A DNA stretch of 64,000 nucleotides from Caprimulgus europaeus (taxonomy: Eukaryota > Chordata > Aves > Caprimulgiformes > Caprimulgidae). Numbering within the stretch: the first letter of the stretch is position 1; each line of letters starts with the position of its first letter. Of the stretch, positions 49,401 to 60,795 are shown piece by piece. The notes beneath the pieces were generated by a model, which was not told the origin of the DNA, did not search any database, and saw only the letters and a program-made list of their open reading frames with translations. Where the stretch lies: assembly GCA_907165065.1 (NCBI GenBank), contig OU015550.1:3622001-3686000 (forward strand). Direction: 5' to 3'. The position numbers and the translations under genes are program-made.

Positions 49401-51717
49401 AAAGCCTTATCCATTGCACTCTGTAGGAAGACATCCATTAATTTTAAAGGGAATCAGATCCAGCTTTTCATGAAGAAAATGATTATTTTATTCCTGACCT
49501 GAAACCATCCCACATTTTCACTGTGTACCATTCCCACTGGTACATTCACCCACTGTTCCCACACTACTAAGTGAGCATAACACTGGTTTTGATTCTTTTC
49601 ACTCTTTCCCACACCATTCACTTCCACTGGCTCTTGTGAGATGCTGCATCTCACATTGCTCTTTCCTCTCAGCAGAATGATGCTTTGCCACTTCCTCCTG
49701 CAGCCTCATTGCTCTCCCCAATTAAAATTTCCAAGAGTCTGAGAATCTCTCCTGACCTTTGCTCAGTGTACCCCCTGGAGAGGCTTGACATGATCATCTG
49801 AGTGTAGATGAGACAGGGATGAATAAAACACTTCCTGTTTTACAAAGATTCGTGATTGCCTCACTGGGAATATCAAGGTTATAGGTCCACCTAAAGCTCA
49901 GATGAGAGGAACACAACATGCTAGATGATTACTAGTGTGAAATAGATGAAATGTTGTGTTACTGTTTTTCGTTATTTCACGGTAGCTGCTCTGCACAGTC
50001 TTCACTCCCACCCTCTGCAGCATTTAGCAGCTCACAAGGCATGTTGTCAGCAACATCTTTTTCATCTTTCCACCCAACATCCTTCAAGTATGAGTTCTTG
50101 TGCTGATGTACTCCATAGTTAGATGCTACAGGGGGGAAAAGTAAAGGAAAAGTAAAGTAAGGAAAGCCTGGTACTGCACTAGGAAGGGGCAGGTATGGGG
50201 AGATGATGCAGCTTTCCTTTTTCACCTCTTCAGTCAGCAATGCATAAAAGCTATACACAATATTTCAAGGGACTGATTTTAACTTCCCTAAATAACAGCA
50301 GACTACCCTGTTTGGGTGCTAGAGGGCTGGAAAACACATTACTCACCGGGATGATTCACTTTGGATTATGCACATTTAGAAACCCAGACTAGAAGAGGTG
50401 CATAACAAATTTTAAGGAGTATCTGAAGTTTATCAGTAGTATCCATGAGACAGCTATCAAATTTCAGTGGCAAATACACTTTCTCATAGCAAGTTAGATT
50501 TGATCTCAGATATTTTATTAAACCAAAGTCACAACATAATCCTACTGAATATTAGTATTCAACTGATACTGGAAGAATAAAACTAGAACACTTAAAAACT
50601 GCAGCTAGTCAGACAGGCTTGTCTCTACTCAGAGGAAATCCACACTGCAAAAGCACTAGGGGTAAAATGTTAATTATTAATGCCAGTTATCAACCTAACA
50701 ATTTAGGACAACAGATTAATATTGCAATGCCACCGTGAAAGAACTATATTAATGGCTTAGAAAACAGTATAAGAACAGCTCAGACTACAGATGCTTTAGC
50801 ATTAAGGCTGGGAAAATGCCAATTGCCGTCCCTCCTCACCAACAGTAAATATCGTAGTCTCAAGAAACACATTTCAGAAGCAAGTTCCTCTTCAAATACC
50901 TCAGTATAGATACCAGAAATTCCCAGTACAAGTCTGTTAAAATTAAGTGAAAAAGACTGGGTAGTGAGAACAGGCCCGTAAGCCTCCCCTACAGAAACAC
51001 TAGCTGAACATCTTGTAATTTTTAATGTATTTTTACCCTCCTATTAAAAGGAATTTCATTTTAATACACGGAGAAATACAGCCATGAGAAACGCAGCAAC
51101 TTATTAGAACTAAATCAATGTTATAACTCTTCATTATCTGCCTCTGAGACGCTTCTTTCTTCTTCATTTTTTACAGGGAGCGCCTCCCAGCCATCTTTTT
51201 CAAATTCCAGTTCAGGAACGTGGAATACAGCTCGGGCAGGAACAAAACCTTCCTGTGTTACGTTCTGGAGACCCAAGGCAAAGAGTCAGTGACTTCTCGG
51301 GGTTACCTGGAAGATGAACACGCAGCTGCCCATGCAGAAATGGCTTTTTTCAACACAATTTTACCCAAGTGTGAATCGAGTCTGCGCTACAACATCACCT
51401 GGTACGTGTCCTCCAGTCCCTGCGTGACCTGCGCCGAGCGCATAACCGAGACGCTCAAGAAGAACAAAAACCTGCGCCTGACCATCATGGTGGGGCGTCT
51501 CTTCATGTGGGAAGAGCCAGAAATGCAGGCTGCCTTGAAAAAGATGAAGTCAGCTGGCTGCAAGCTGAGGATTATGAAGCCTCAAGACTTTGAGTATGTC
51601 TGGCAGAACTTTGTGGAGCAGGAGGAAGGAGAGGAAGCGAAGTCGTTCGTGCCGTGGGAGGACATTCAAGAGAACTTCCAGTATTACGAGGAAAAGCTGG
51701 CTGAGATTTTGCACTGA
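43307..51717 (+). CDS. APOBEC2: APOBEC2, AID/APOBEC family deaminase-fold protein (222 aa)
   Basis: Joined exons 43307-43434 and 51177-51717 give 669 nt including the stop. APOBEC2 is the muscle-associated member of the zinc-dependent cytidine deaminase family, and no firm deaminase substrate is established. The zinc site is complete: H95-A-E97 with catalytic-type glutamate in DEHAAAHAEMAFF, and PCVTC (C125 and C128) after WYVSSS. Further hallmarks are RNVEYSSGRNKTFLCYV, LVGRLFMWEEPE-type sequence and KPQDFEYVWQNFVEQEEGEE near the C-terminus, nearly identical to human. The N-terminal 35 residues are acidic, then lysine-rich (K25-K29), and poorly conserved. Human length is 224 aa. Confidence 0.96.
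45391..45410 (+). repeat. (TAAT)n tetranucleotide run
   Basis: About five TAAT units in APOBEC2 intron 1. Confidence 0.85.
48426..48445 (+). repeat. (ATTA)n tetranucleotide run
   Basis: About five ATTA units immediately upstream of the 58-bp tandem duplication. Confidence 0.85.
48446..48561 (+). repeat. Perfect two-copy 58-bp tandem duplication
   Basis: The unit beginning CTAAGCAGAATTGAACAATG at 48446 repeats without a mismatch at 48504 and ends ...GCAGCTGAAAA at 48561. Confidence 0.95.
51177..51717 (+). CDS. APOBEC2: APOBEC2 main coding exon (deaminase domain)
   Basis: The acceptor CATTTTTTACAG precedes 51177 and the TGA stop is at 51715-51717. It encodes residues 43-222, which hold the whole deaminase fold. 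A donor-like CACGTGAGT starts 8 bases after the stop (51725), so a 3' UTR intron is possible. Confidence 0.96.
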
Positions 51718-54700
51718 AGCTCACGTGAGTGAGGATTTCTGCTGGGTCACCTCTCTCCTTTTATTAGTATGACAGACTCCTCTTATTTCAGGTTGTTAAA
51801 TGTGTAACCCAGAGCCAATTTCAGCTCCTGTTACTCTCATATGTACCTGCCTGGGTTTGCCTCTACGTGAATCTTCAAAATAAACTTAGGCAGTAACTTC
51901 CTTTTCAAGGGCTACAGTGGGCTCCTCCACAGCAGACATGTAAGGGACTTAAAGCTTCCCCCTCCCAGAGTAAACACCTCCAGGAATAAAGAATAAAAAG
52001 GTACTAGGGTCACTAGGCACAAGAAGAATACCTCATTGCTCCCCACATGCAGGATATTCAGGACACATGTGGAAACAGTGAGAGGAATGTAGAGAAAAGG
52101 AGATTTCCCAATCTGTAACCTTCTAGAAAAACAAACAAAAAAACCCAACTGCTAAAGGAAATCACAGTTATTGCAGAATTACATTGGGTTTTTTTTAAGG
52201 GGTACTAAAGAGTCACCTATTTAAGCCAGAAAACATGAAAGCATTTGAAGGTTCTAACATGTCTCCCCTCTCCTTCCCTAGGACCAATTCAGAAAAGATC
52301 TATGAAGAGAGATGCCACAGACTTAAGACATCTGGGACACTCCCCACTTTGCAAAGCTATTTGATTCCAGCAGGATGGAGTACCAGCTACTGGAAGACCA
52401 GGCCCTGATGGACTACAAACACATATACAACACATATCTTTGGTGTTTGGGATGTTTTTGATTGTTTTTCCTTCCTTCCCTGCCCCAAACAAACCCATGC
52501 TGCCTATGCAGATAGGAAAAAAGAAGTTAATACTGTGTGGTTAAAGCCTTGAATGAAATGGATTGCAGTGGACCTGCAGGAAAGGCTGTAGGGCTCACAT
52601 CCAGGGCTACTTTATGAGAAAAGATCTTAGAACAAAGCTGCCAATTAAATAAACACATTTAGAAACTACATGAATGCTAAAAAGAAAGGGATTCAAGATG
52701 AAAAAAAAAGGTTTTCTCCCTCTGTTCTCCTCAATAATCAGAGCTGTGATTTCAATTAGGGCTAACTAAATTAGAACAGAGCCTTAAGAACTTGATTTCA
52801 AATGCATCAAATACCTTCTCCCCTTGCTCAATGATGTTTGTGATAAAAAAACTGGGAAAAGCAAAGTGAAATAAAATTGGCAGTCACTGCAAAAGCTACA
52901 GCACTGTTTATTCCTTCGTCTCTATTTCCAAGAGGTCCTAAATTTCATCTGACAAGTGAGACATCCTGGGACAGCCACATATGAAATATTTCATAGCTGA
53001 AGTGCAGCATGATGAGAAGGGAGAATTATTATATGCCAGAAAAATTTCAAGAGTACATACAAGTGTGGGAGACAGATTGAGAGAGAGAGAATATGGGCAT
53101 ATCACTTCCCATGTAAAACAGGGCACAGACCAAACAAGGCTCACAGGGATGCTCACCAGCTAAGAAACTGAATCAGATCAGGTTTGTTCTTCCCATCAGT
53201 TCATCTTGGTTTCTCCTGCACTGTCACAAGCTGGAATGGTGCTGGACACACACACAAACACTGCTGACTGTACCCATCTCTTACCTCAGTCAAGTGCAAT
53301 AAGTTCTGGCATCAATTTTCAAGGCAGAAAAAGCAAGCAGCAATGCAAACACCTTTGTGGAGCCACTGTGGATTTAATCTCTTTGCCACTAGATGTAAAA
53401 AACATACATAAGCATAAGGACTAAATCAGTGAGTAGTCTCAATGGCCACTCTTGATCAGCTCAATACTCCAAATATTCTTATTTGTTCCTATTTGTCTTA
53501 TAGAGTTTATTTTTTTTTCCCAGTTGTGTATTTAGCTACAGCAAATTACCCACCAAAAATAAGTTTATAAAGAATGGACAACAAACAGGGAGAGTAACAA
53601 TATGAAGCTCACAAAACAGGGTTTGCAGATCTGCATCAGCAAAGAAACCACACAATATATATTAGCCCACAATGCTAAGAACAGAAAACACTCCACCCAC
53701 TCAGCTCATAGTGAAAACTGATCAGGAATCCTGTGTTATGCTGCAAACTCAACTGTCATGTCCCACCTTTTAGGTTTATTCAACATTTCTGGCATTTTTC
53801 TGAGCATTCAGTATGAAAGTCAAAAAGATTTGTTACTGTGGGACAGTGGGACAAACCAAACACAAAGGAAATGTAGATGATACCACAGCTCTTCAGTACT
53901 TCCAAAATCAAGTGTTTGCCCACAATCTGATGAGCTGTGTTGCTGATTTGCTTTTGCTCAAACACCCATCTACATGGACAAATGCAGTTAAAAAAATAAA
54001 TGTGAAAGACAAACCTTAAACTCCATACTATCATTTTTTTACAGCACATCAGTCATTCACACATGTGGGTTTTCAGGAAACTGAGTTCTACACACTGGAT
54101 CAATTACAGGGTAGAAAATGCACCCAGCAAGGTCTCTTTACACATCTCCTGCCTTCCCCTTCAACACCTCACTTTCCTCCTGAAACCAGCCACAACACAG
54201 ACAGACATGGGTATGGTTTTCAAAAGGACCATGCTCTAATCTGACAGCAGACTACTGAAGAGCTATTTATTTAATGTTGGCTGCTTGATTCTTAGTGAGT
54301 ACAATCTCATAACAAAAAAAAAAACCCACCTGTATTTCTAGACAGAAAGGAGAAATTAAATTTGTAATCCTGTAATGAACAGATTAAGTAAACTGAATAA
54401 CAGACAGAAACATTGAAAAACTTTAAAAACCAAAGTGACAGGGCTCCACAGCTCATCATTATCAAGCATAACTACAGACCAACAAACAGCTCCAATTTCA
54501 GTCTGCACAGGAACTGTCAGCTTTCAGGAGAAGCTCCACTGCAGGCAGGTGCTCCATGGAGGACCAGTGACATCTGGTGGTGTGCTGGGACAGACTGGGA
54601 ACTCCCAGAGGGTTGTTACCACAACACCCCTGCCTTCTCCACAGGCTCCCTGAACACCACATCCCAAATCAGCTGCTCTGGAGATTTTTTGGTTGTTGTT

Positions 54701-54823
54701 GACAAGACAAAGAGTGAGCTACACTCAGAGGAACTATGTGCTCAGCATGCAGTTTCCCCCTCCCATCAGTTCACAGATTTCCACTCCTGAAAGCAAGGGA
54801 AACGGGGCTCTCCAAACTCCTGC
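51718..54823. other. APOBEC2 / OARD1 convergent 3' flank
   Basis: AATAAA hexamers on the plus strand at 51879 and 52870 could end APOBEC2. On the minus strand, plus-strand TTTATT at 54266-54271 is a candidate OARD1 poly(A) signal. An acceptor-like CTCTCCTTCCCTAG ends at 52281. No protein gene is recognisable. Confidence 0.5.
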
Positions 54824-54926
54824 TCACAGAGTGTAAACTGTGATCTTTATATCTGTGTCTTCAAACACTTCCCCAAGTATTGCTGAAACTTTATTCCAAT
54901 CCAGGCCATCAAGTCCACATCCAATC
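54824..54926 (-). CDS. OARD1: OARD1 last coding exon
   Basis: It encodes [20 protein letters not shown] and the end DIKITVYTL, then TGA. It carries the catalytic aspartate in GLDGL. Confidence 0.94.
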
Positions 54927-56663
54927 CTGGAAAATGAAACATCAGAAGAAATGTAATGGCCTCTTTTGGAGCACACTAGGAACAATCAGCCCTTCAAGCA
55001 GCTACAATTTTATGTGGTGCTAACTCAGCTCACCATAAATCAACATAATGCAGTTAAAATAAGGAAACAACCAAGCCTGTATGTTTTGCTATCATTAAAC
55101 ACACCAGGAAACACAGCTTTCATTTGCACAACTGAACAGCATAGCTGAATGGAAGTGGATACTTGAACTCTTATTTCACAGCAAGGGATTATCCCTCAAA
55201 ACAGCCTTCCATGCAAGAAACACTGAAGTATTTCCACTGCAGTAACTGATTTTCTTACCTAGGCATGGAAATATCAGTAACTCCATTGTTTAGACAGTGA
55301 GCTTTCATGGCTTCCAAACTCTTTTGCATAGTCTCATAAGTTGGTTTGTGAGAAACTCTCTTCTTGGTGATCTAAGGATAAATGTAAAAGCTCAGCTGTG
55401 CCTTTGGCATGATCATGGCAAATTTATGTATTTTTTTAAACAGCACATTCCACTAACACACAAACTCCACACCCAGACTTGCTGCTATGAAGAGAAAAAG
55501 ACTTGGAAAAAGAACCAGGTTGCACAGCTTAAAATTTAGCAGTTAATTCTGTTCATTTGAAGTTTAAATATACATACACACGACAGCTTGGCTACTCCTC
55601 AACTACCAACATCTGAGTCATGATACATCTCACACTTCTCATTTAGAACTTACTCAAAAAACCCCACAACCAGTAAAGCCCTCAGCAGCATATCTAATAT
55701 AGTTCAGTTACAGGAAAGTGCCTGAGGCACATCCCACTCTTACCAGGTAGTAAATGTATCGGTCATCTCTTTGCAGAACTGCCACCTCCCCAGTCTTCTT
55801 TTCTGAAGTGAAGAAATTCAGAAGATATTTTTAAAACAGCTACACTCCACTACATAATTCCCCCTGCACCTTAAGTAGCTTAGAATACCCTCACTGCTGA
55901 AGAACAAGGTTTTTCTCTTCAGCTCCTGCATGGCCACCCCACAGGTATCACTCACGTTGATCCAACAGCTCCTGCACGCCGCCAAACTTCTTCTTAAACA
56001 GAACAGCTATGCCTGCACCCATGCGACAGTCCTCGCTGATGCAGTGAGCCAGGGCGTCTGTCTGGGGGCACGAGAAAAGGTCCCCCTTAACACATTTGAT
56101 CTGGAAAACACCACAAACAGAAGGGTCAATGGAAATAAGGTTGCAGGGCAGGCTCAGGTAACAGAGTACTTAGGCAACAGGAAATCAGGTGAGCAGGTAG
56201 AGTACAGGCACTGAGATCAAGATGCAGCATGCAAGCGAGGTGGTATGAATTACAAACCCAGATGATGATTGTTCTTATATCATCAGTCATGAGCATCATG
56301 TGCCAGCTCACCAGTTAGTTTTACCAAAAATCAATGCTTAAAAAGGAAAACCATGGCATAGAAAGTACAACTGGATCATTGCATATCTCCAGCAACCTAT
56401 CACAGTGTCAGTGCTGGATAACCCCAGGCAGTCAGTGAAGCAGGGAAGCTCTGTGCTGTTGTACAGCATCTGCAGCACTGACACAAGCACAAGAAATTCA
56501 GCAGTAGCAGCGCTTTCCTCCACAAAGCCACATGCCACAGCCAGCTGCCACGTTAGCAGGGGGACAGGAAGGTCTCTTTACAGACGTGCATCACAGCAGT
56601 GGCCCACACAACCCATTTTCTACGCACTCTCTCCTCCTGATCCTTAGAGAAGTGGGTGGCCAT
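54824..56663 (-). CDS. OARD1: OARD1 (TARG1), ADP-ribose glycohydrolase macrodomain protein (151 aa)
   Basis: On the minus strand the coding exons are 56663-56628, 56100-55956, 55802-55744, 55371-55259 and 54926-54824, giving 456 nt including the stop and in frame throughout. The enzyme is a single macrodomain that removes mono-ADP-ribose from acidic residues and deacylates O-acetyl-ADP-ribose. Motifs in order are [61 protein letters not shown], and [14 protein letters not shown]. The two residues known to be needed in human, K84 and D125, are K83 (ITKK) and D124 (GLD) here. Human length is 152 aa. It lies head-to-head with NFYA as in human. Confidence 0.95.
55259..55371 (-). CDS. OARD1: OARD1 coding exon 4
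   Basis: The minus-strand acceptor TTATCCTTAG precedes ATCACCAAG. The donor GTAAG follows ATGCCTAG. It encodes [13 protein letters not shown] (catalytic lysine), [20 protein letters not shown]. Confidence 0.94.
55744..55802 (-). CDS. OARD1: OARD1 coding exon 3
   Basis: The minus-strand acceptor CACTTCAG precedes AAAAGAAG and the donor GTAAGAG follows TACTACCTG. It encodes [19 protein letters not shown]. Confidence 0.92.
55956..56100 (-). CDS. OARD1: OARD1 coding exon 2
   Basis: The minus-strand acceptor GTGTTTTCCAG precedes ATCAAATGTG and the donor GTGAGTG follows GGATCAAC. It encodes the macrodomain core: [18 protein letters not shown], then [19 protein letters not shown]. Confidence 0.95.
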
Positions 56664-56695
56664 GGTAACGTGGGCTACAGTGAAGACTCCTGCAG
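56628..56695 (-). CDS. OARD1: OARD1 start-codon exon
   Basis: The minus-strand acceptor ATCTTTCCAG ends at 56696. The ATG (56663-56661, context TTACCATGG) encodes [12 protein letters not shown], followed by donor GTGCGTAG. Length and position align with the human N-terminus MASSLNEDPEGSR. A non-coding first exon is expected nearer the CpG island but its donor was not resolved. Confidence 0.8.
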
Positions 56696-56999
56696 CTGGA
56701 AAGATGACAGAGAGATAAAGAGGGTTATTAGGAACTCCAAACCAGGCAAAGAGCTGGTGTGCTGGGCCAGAAGGTGCAAGGCTGAGCCTACTTTATCTAG
56801 AGGACAGCTGGGACAATCAAGATACTTGAAAATAACAAAGGGGGAGGAGGGCAGCAGCCTCCATGGTGTGGGAAAAACCTTCCCCAGGGCAGCCCCACCC
56901 CGCCAGGAGGCCCCAACCCAAGGTCACCACACAACTCCAGCCCACAGGCCAGCCATCGCCATCCTCCTCCATGTTCCCCCTGCCCCCTCAGGAAACCCT

Positions 57000-58420
57000 C
57001 CAGCAGGCCACACCCGCGGACTCGCTGTGCAGAACGATCCGCCGGACCGGGCCGTGAGCCACGAGGAACCTCCCGAGCGCCCCCCACATCCCCAACCTCA
57101 GCTCCACCACCGCGGCGCCCTTATAAGCACATCAACATGGCCGCCGTCCCTGGCCTCTCTAGGCAGGCGGGAGGAACGTCGTCTCTATGGTACTCGCCCA
57201 GAACATTCCTAAGGCCAAGCCAGGGCGCATGCGCAAGACGCTCAGAGGCGGAGCCGAGCTAAATGAGAGAGGAGGCGGAGCCTCAGCCAGCGCTTGCGCA
57301 CTGCTGCCCGCGGGCGGCCCGAGGAGGCGCGCGCACTGCCTAGAGCGCAAGCGCAGTAGCCGCGGGCGGGCGGGGCGATGGCGGGCGGGGCCTGGCTCTA
57401 AGGGCCGCGATGAGGAAGGCGGGGCCATCCGGGGCGGGTCTCGCTCTGCGCCTGCGCCGCCCGCGCCCGCCCCCTGCCTCGCCTTTGTTCGGGGTTGGGC
57501 GCCATTTTGCGCGGTGGCTGAGTGGAGGCGCTGATTGGGTTTCGGGGACCGGTAGCGGAGCCAATCAGCGCGGGAGCCGAACCGGGGGAGCGAGGCACGG
57601 TGAGTGTGAGCAGCCAATATGGAGCCCCCGAGCGCCGGCCCCAGCGCCGGGATTGGCGGGGCCGAGTGACCAGTCAGGAGGCCGCTCGCAGGGCCGGGGC
57701 CGGCCGGCCGGGCACTGGGGGAGCCGAGGGGACGGGGCCCCGGCTCCTCCGGGGGTGGGGGGGACGGTAACCGGGAGGAGCGGGGCTGAGGGCGCCGGGC
57801 CCCGGGAGGAGAGGGCCCAGGATGAGGGCGGGCGGAGCGTACCGGGAGGTGCGGGCGCGGGGCCGAGGGCGGCGGCGGTGGAGGAGGAGAAGAAGGCGCG
57901 GGCGCGGCCTGGGTGGCTGAGGGGAGGTGCGCGGCGGGCCCGGCCTCCCTTGGCGGGGACAGGCCTTGCCCGTGCGGGGCCGCTGGGATGGGAGCCGGTA
58001 GGGCCCCGCCCTCGACCGGCCGGGCGGGCGGGGGGGGCGGCGCGGGCGAACGTCCCCGCCGGCCTTACTGACAGATGGGCCGCGGGCAACCCGGGCTGCC
58101 CCTCCTCCTCCCCCCCCTCCTCCTTCTCCTCCCCGCCTCGCCCGGGGGAGGTGGGGGGAGCCGCCGAGTGTGCGCCAAGGACAGGTCGCTGCCCCCCTTT
58201 CCTCCTCCCCCGGGCTGCCGGCGTGCCGCTGAACCGGGTGTGCACACTCCCGCCTCCCCGCAACGCACCTGGACGCCAAATGTCGTTAACCACGTGCTGC
58301 TGTGTGAGGAGAAACGGCCCTTTTTGCGGGAGCGAGGGGCCCCGGTGCTGCCTTGGCCCTTCTCCGGGAGCATCACCTCGTCTGCCTGAGCACAGTGCAG
58401 CGTGCTCTGCCCGCTGAGAC
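57000..58420. promoter_or_regulatory. OARD1/NFYA bidirectional CpG-island promoter
   Basis: Very high GC and CpG density spans the divergent OARD1 and NFYA 5' ends. NRF1-type sites include GCGCATGCGC (57225-57234), GCGCAAGCGC (57345-57354) and TGCGCCTGCGC (57447-57457). A YY1-like GCGCCATTTT starts at 57499. Four CCAAT boxes lie at 57534, 57561, 57614 and 57652. Long open frames across the island on both strands are composition artefacts. Confidence 0.8.
57480..57599 (+). other. NFYA: NFYA non-coding first exon (3' boundary visible)
   Basis: A GC-rich segment ends at 57599 with donor GTGAGTGTGAG. The next acceptor in the gene is TTTTTGCCAG at 60679. The 5' boundary is a guess. The exon is assigned from position and donor strength. 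Confidence 0.55.
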
Positions 58421-60679
58421 ACCCCCGGCTCTGAGCCTTTCTGCAGTGAAATCAAAACGTGGGTGAACTCCTTGACTTGCAGTGTGATAAGGAGGTCAGA
58501 AACAAAATCTGGGTCCCACGTGTGTTATTCTGCCCAGCAGCGGGAGATAACACCGTGCCTATCTGTGCTGTTTAGTTAAATCCTGTCCTTGGCTTTGTGT
58601 GGGTGTCTGTCCTCACGCTGGTGTCCTTAGAGGACACTGAGTAGATTGGCAGGGTCTGCCCTGGAAACCTCTTGCCAAGTGAGTAACGTTGCTTCAGGTT
58701 GCAACACATTTAAAAATGATGCTTTCAGGCTGGTTCCAGTCCCAGCCCAGTTTATCACATTAGTTTGTTGCTGAGAGAACTCGTTAATGTAGCTTTTATA
58801 GCCTCATATGTGTGTGTGTATATACAGATATACCAATATATGCTGATAGAACTGGAACACAAAGTCATTTCCAGTGCACACAAGGGCCTGGTGAGGAGGA
58901 GCTGACTGGTGAGGTCGCTGTGGGAGGAGCACACGGTTGAAGTAGATCAATGATCTTTAAAATGTAACTTTGATACAATAATGCTGCTGCTCTGTGTTTT
59001 AATGAAGGGAATTAATTAATCCTTTGGAGAGCTATGATCCAGCACATGTAAAATGTTCTGTTTGTCACTTTGGTGTAGAGCATTAAGATTATAATGCTGC
59101 TAATATTTTGAATAAACAAGGGCTTGATAAGGGGCTCTGTGAAGAAGCATTCCCAAGTGGAGTTACACCTGTGCTTGGTTATTGGTTGTCGCCTTAAGGA
59201 AGCCAGGAAATGTTTGGCAAACACAGTTTACAGGCACCCTGTGCTTGCTGTTGAAATACTTCCCTGAAGAATGAAAAGGTGGGAGCTGTTTTTAGGGCAG
59301 AAATTAAGTATACAGTGCAAAATTGAAATGAGAACCTCGGTAGACACCAACATCTTCAGAAAGAATATTGTATTTTTTCTTCTATCAAACCCCCCTGTTA
59401 CTCAGTGGGCCAAGGATAGAATTAAAATTGCAGTAAAATGTAGTTAGTGCCTTTCAGTGCTGTGACTCAGATTGTGATCTCCAGGGTTAGTGTCATTACA
59501 TCCTTACCCTGAACAAAAGATCTGAGAGGGACTGAGAAGGTTCTTCCCTTGTTGTGGGTGAGTGTTATGCCCCCTGTACCGAGCATGCTTCTGGTCTGTC
59601 AGCAGACATACTGGTTAATCATTTATTTTTGTAGGTAAGTGACATTTGGTGTCAATGTGCAAGAAAACAACATGTAAAAATCCTTGTGTGTTTTCTTAGG
59701 TCATGGTGAGGGGTAAATTGATGAAAAAATGAAATTTTCTGAAGATAATTGTGAGACACTGAAGTACAAAGGATGTTTTAAAGAGCAGGAAATGGGAGAG
59801 GTGTCTTTACAGTAACACCAATTATAGTTAGTTGTGAATAAATTCTGTGTGTGTTTCTTTGAAACTGAAGGGGCCTGTTTTTTTTCTTCCTTTTGACCTC
59901 AAAGATTAAAGTTTTAGGCTGGTTTTTCACTAAAGTAGCAGATAATTGTTCAGCCAGAGCATAAATCAAATACCTCATGAACAGGAAGAATTCTTCCCTT
60001 GTTGATCAACTGAGAAGAAATGTGAGGGAGAAGGAGATAATGGAACTAAGTATTTTCTTTCAGCAGTGTGTTCTTCATATGTGGAGGCAAGGATCCAAGA
60101 AATGAGAGGCAGTAGAAGGGTGGAAGCAGGGAGGAGTCTGCTGCCTGTTTGCAAAATATATGAAAGTAGGAAGAGAGGATGAGGAGGGAGTGCAGCACAG
60201 TTGGGGAAGGACAGACAGTTTCAGGTAGCTTTGAATCCTTGAAATGTAGCTTGGATTTTCACCTAAACCTTGTTATTTTGTGAGGTTTTAAGTGCTAATG
60301 CTCCTCTCCTCCACCCACAGGCAGTGTGGGCAGCTGTCTGTAGCCCAGAGTACGCTGGCTCGAGGGGTAGAACAGGCAGAGGAGCAGGTTCATAGCTGCT
60401 GTTTGATTCCCTGCAGATAATGACAGAATTGAGATTCTTTTTTGCTTTTCTCAGTCAAGTTATGTGTTCTTGAAAGGACAATTCTAGTTTTGTTACTCAG
60501 TGACAGTAAGGTGACATTATGAAGGAGGAGATCCTTGATTAAACAGCAGCTCTCACTGTGTGGTTCTGACCTCGGTGTCAGCAGATGGTTTGCTTTTCAG
60601 GTACTGTAAGATAATTCTGACCTTCAAACCTTGGGACAATAATCACATGCTTTGTGTTTTTTTTTCTTGTTTTTGCCAG
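57600..60679 (+). other. NFYA: NFYA intron 1
   Basis: The first 800 bases belong to the CpG island; the rest is ordinary unique sequence. No further exon recognised. Confidence 0.7.
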
Positions 60680-60795
60680 ATACCCAGGCTGAGTTGTGGC
60701 TGCAGTGGAACTGAAGAGCTATGGAGCAGTACACAGCAAATAGCAACAGTTCCACAGAGCAGATCGTTGTGCAGGCTGGGCAGATTCAGCAGCAG
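60680..60795 (+). CDS. NFYA: NFYA start-codon exon
   Basis: The acceptor TTTTTGCCAG precedes 60680, and 41 bases of 5' UTR precede ATG 60721. The donor GTATGG follows CAGCAGCAG. It encodes exactly 25 codons. Confidence 0.93.

Larger units (their letters stand above)
43435..51176 (+). other. APOBEC2: APOBEC2 intron 1 (7.7 kb)
   Basis: AT-rich intron with AATT tetranucleotide runs (45391-45410, 48426-48445) and a perfect 58-bp tandem duplication (48446-48561). A 23-base resemblance to CR1 near 44872 is too short to call. No extra coding exon recognised. Confidence 0.75.

Noticed and set aside
58075-58389. Open frame with a leucine-rich start resembling a signal peptide
   Set aside because: The leucine run comes from a CTC/CTT-rich stretch of the CpG island. 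There is no homology or splice context.
57410-58417. 335-residue plus-strand open frame, and matching long frames on the minus strand, in the CpG island
   Set aside because: The sequence is dominated by G, A, P and R as expected from GC-rich DNA without stops. No domain is recognisable, and the region is the OARD1/NFYA promoter and NFYA intron 1.
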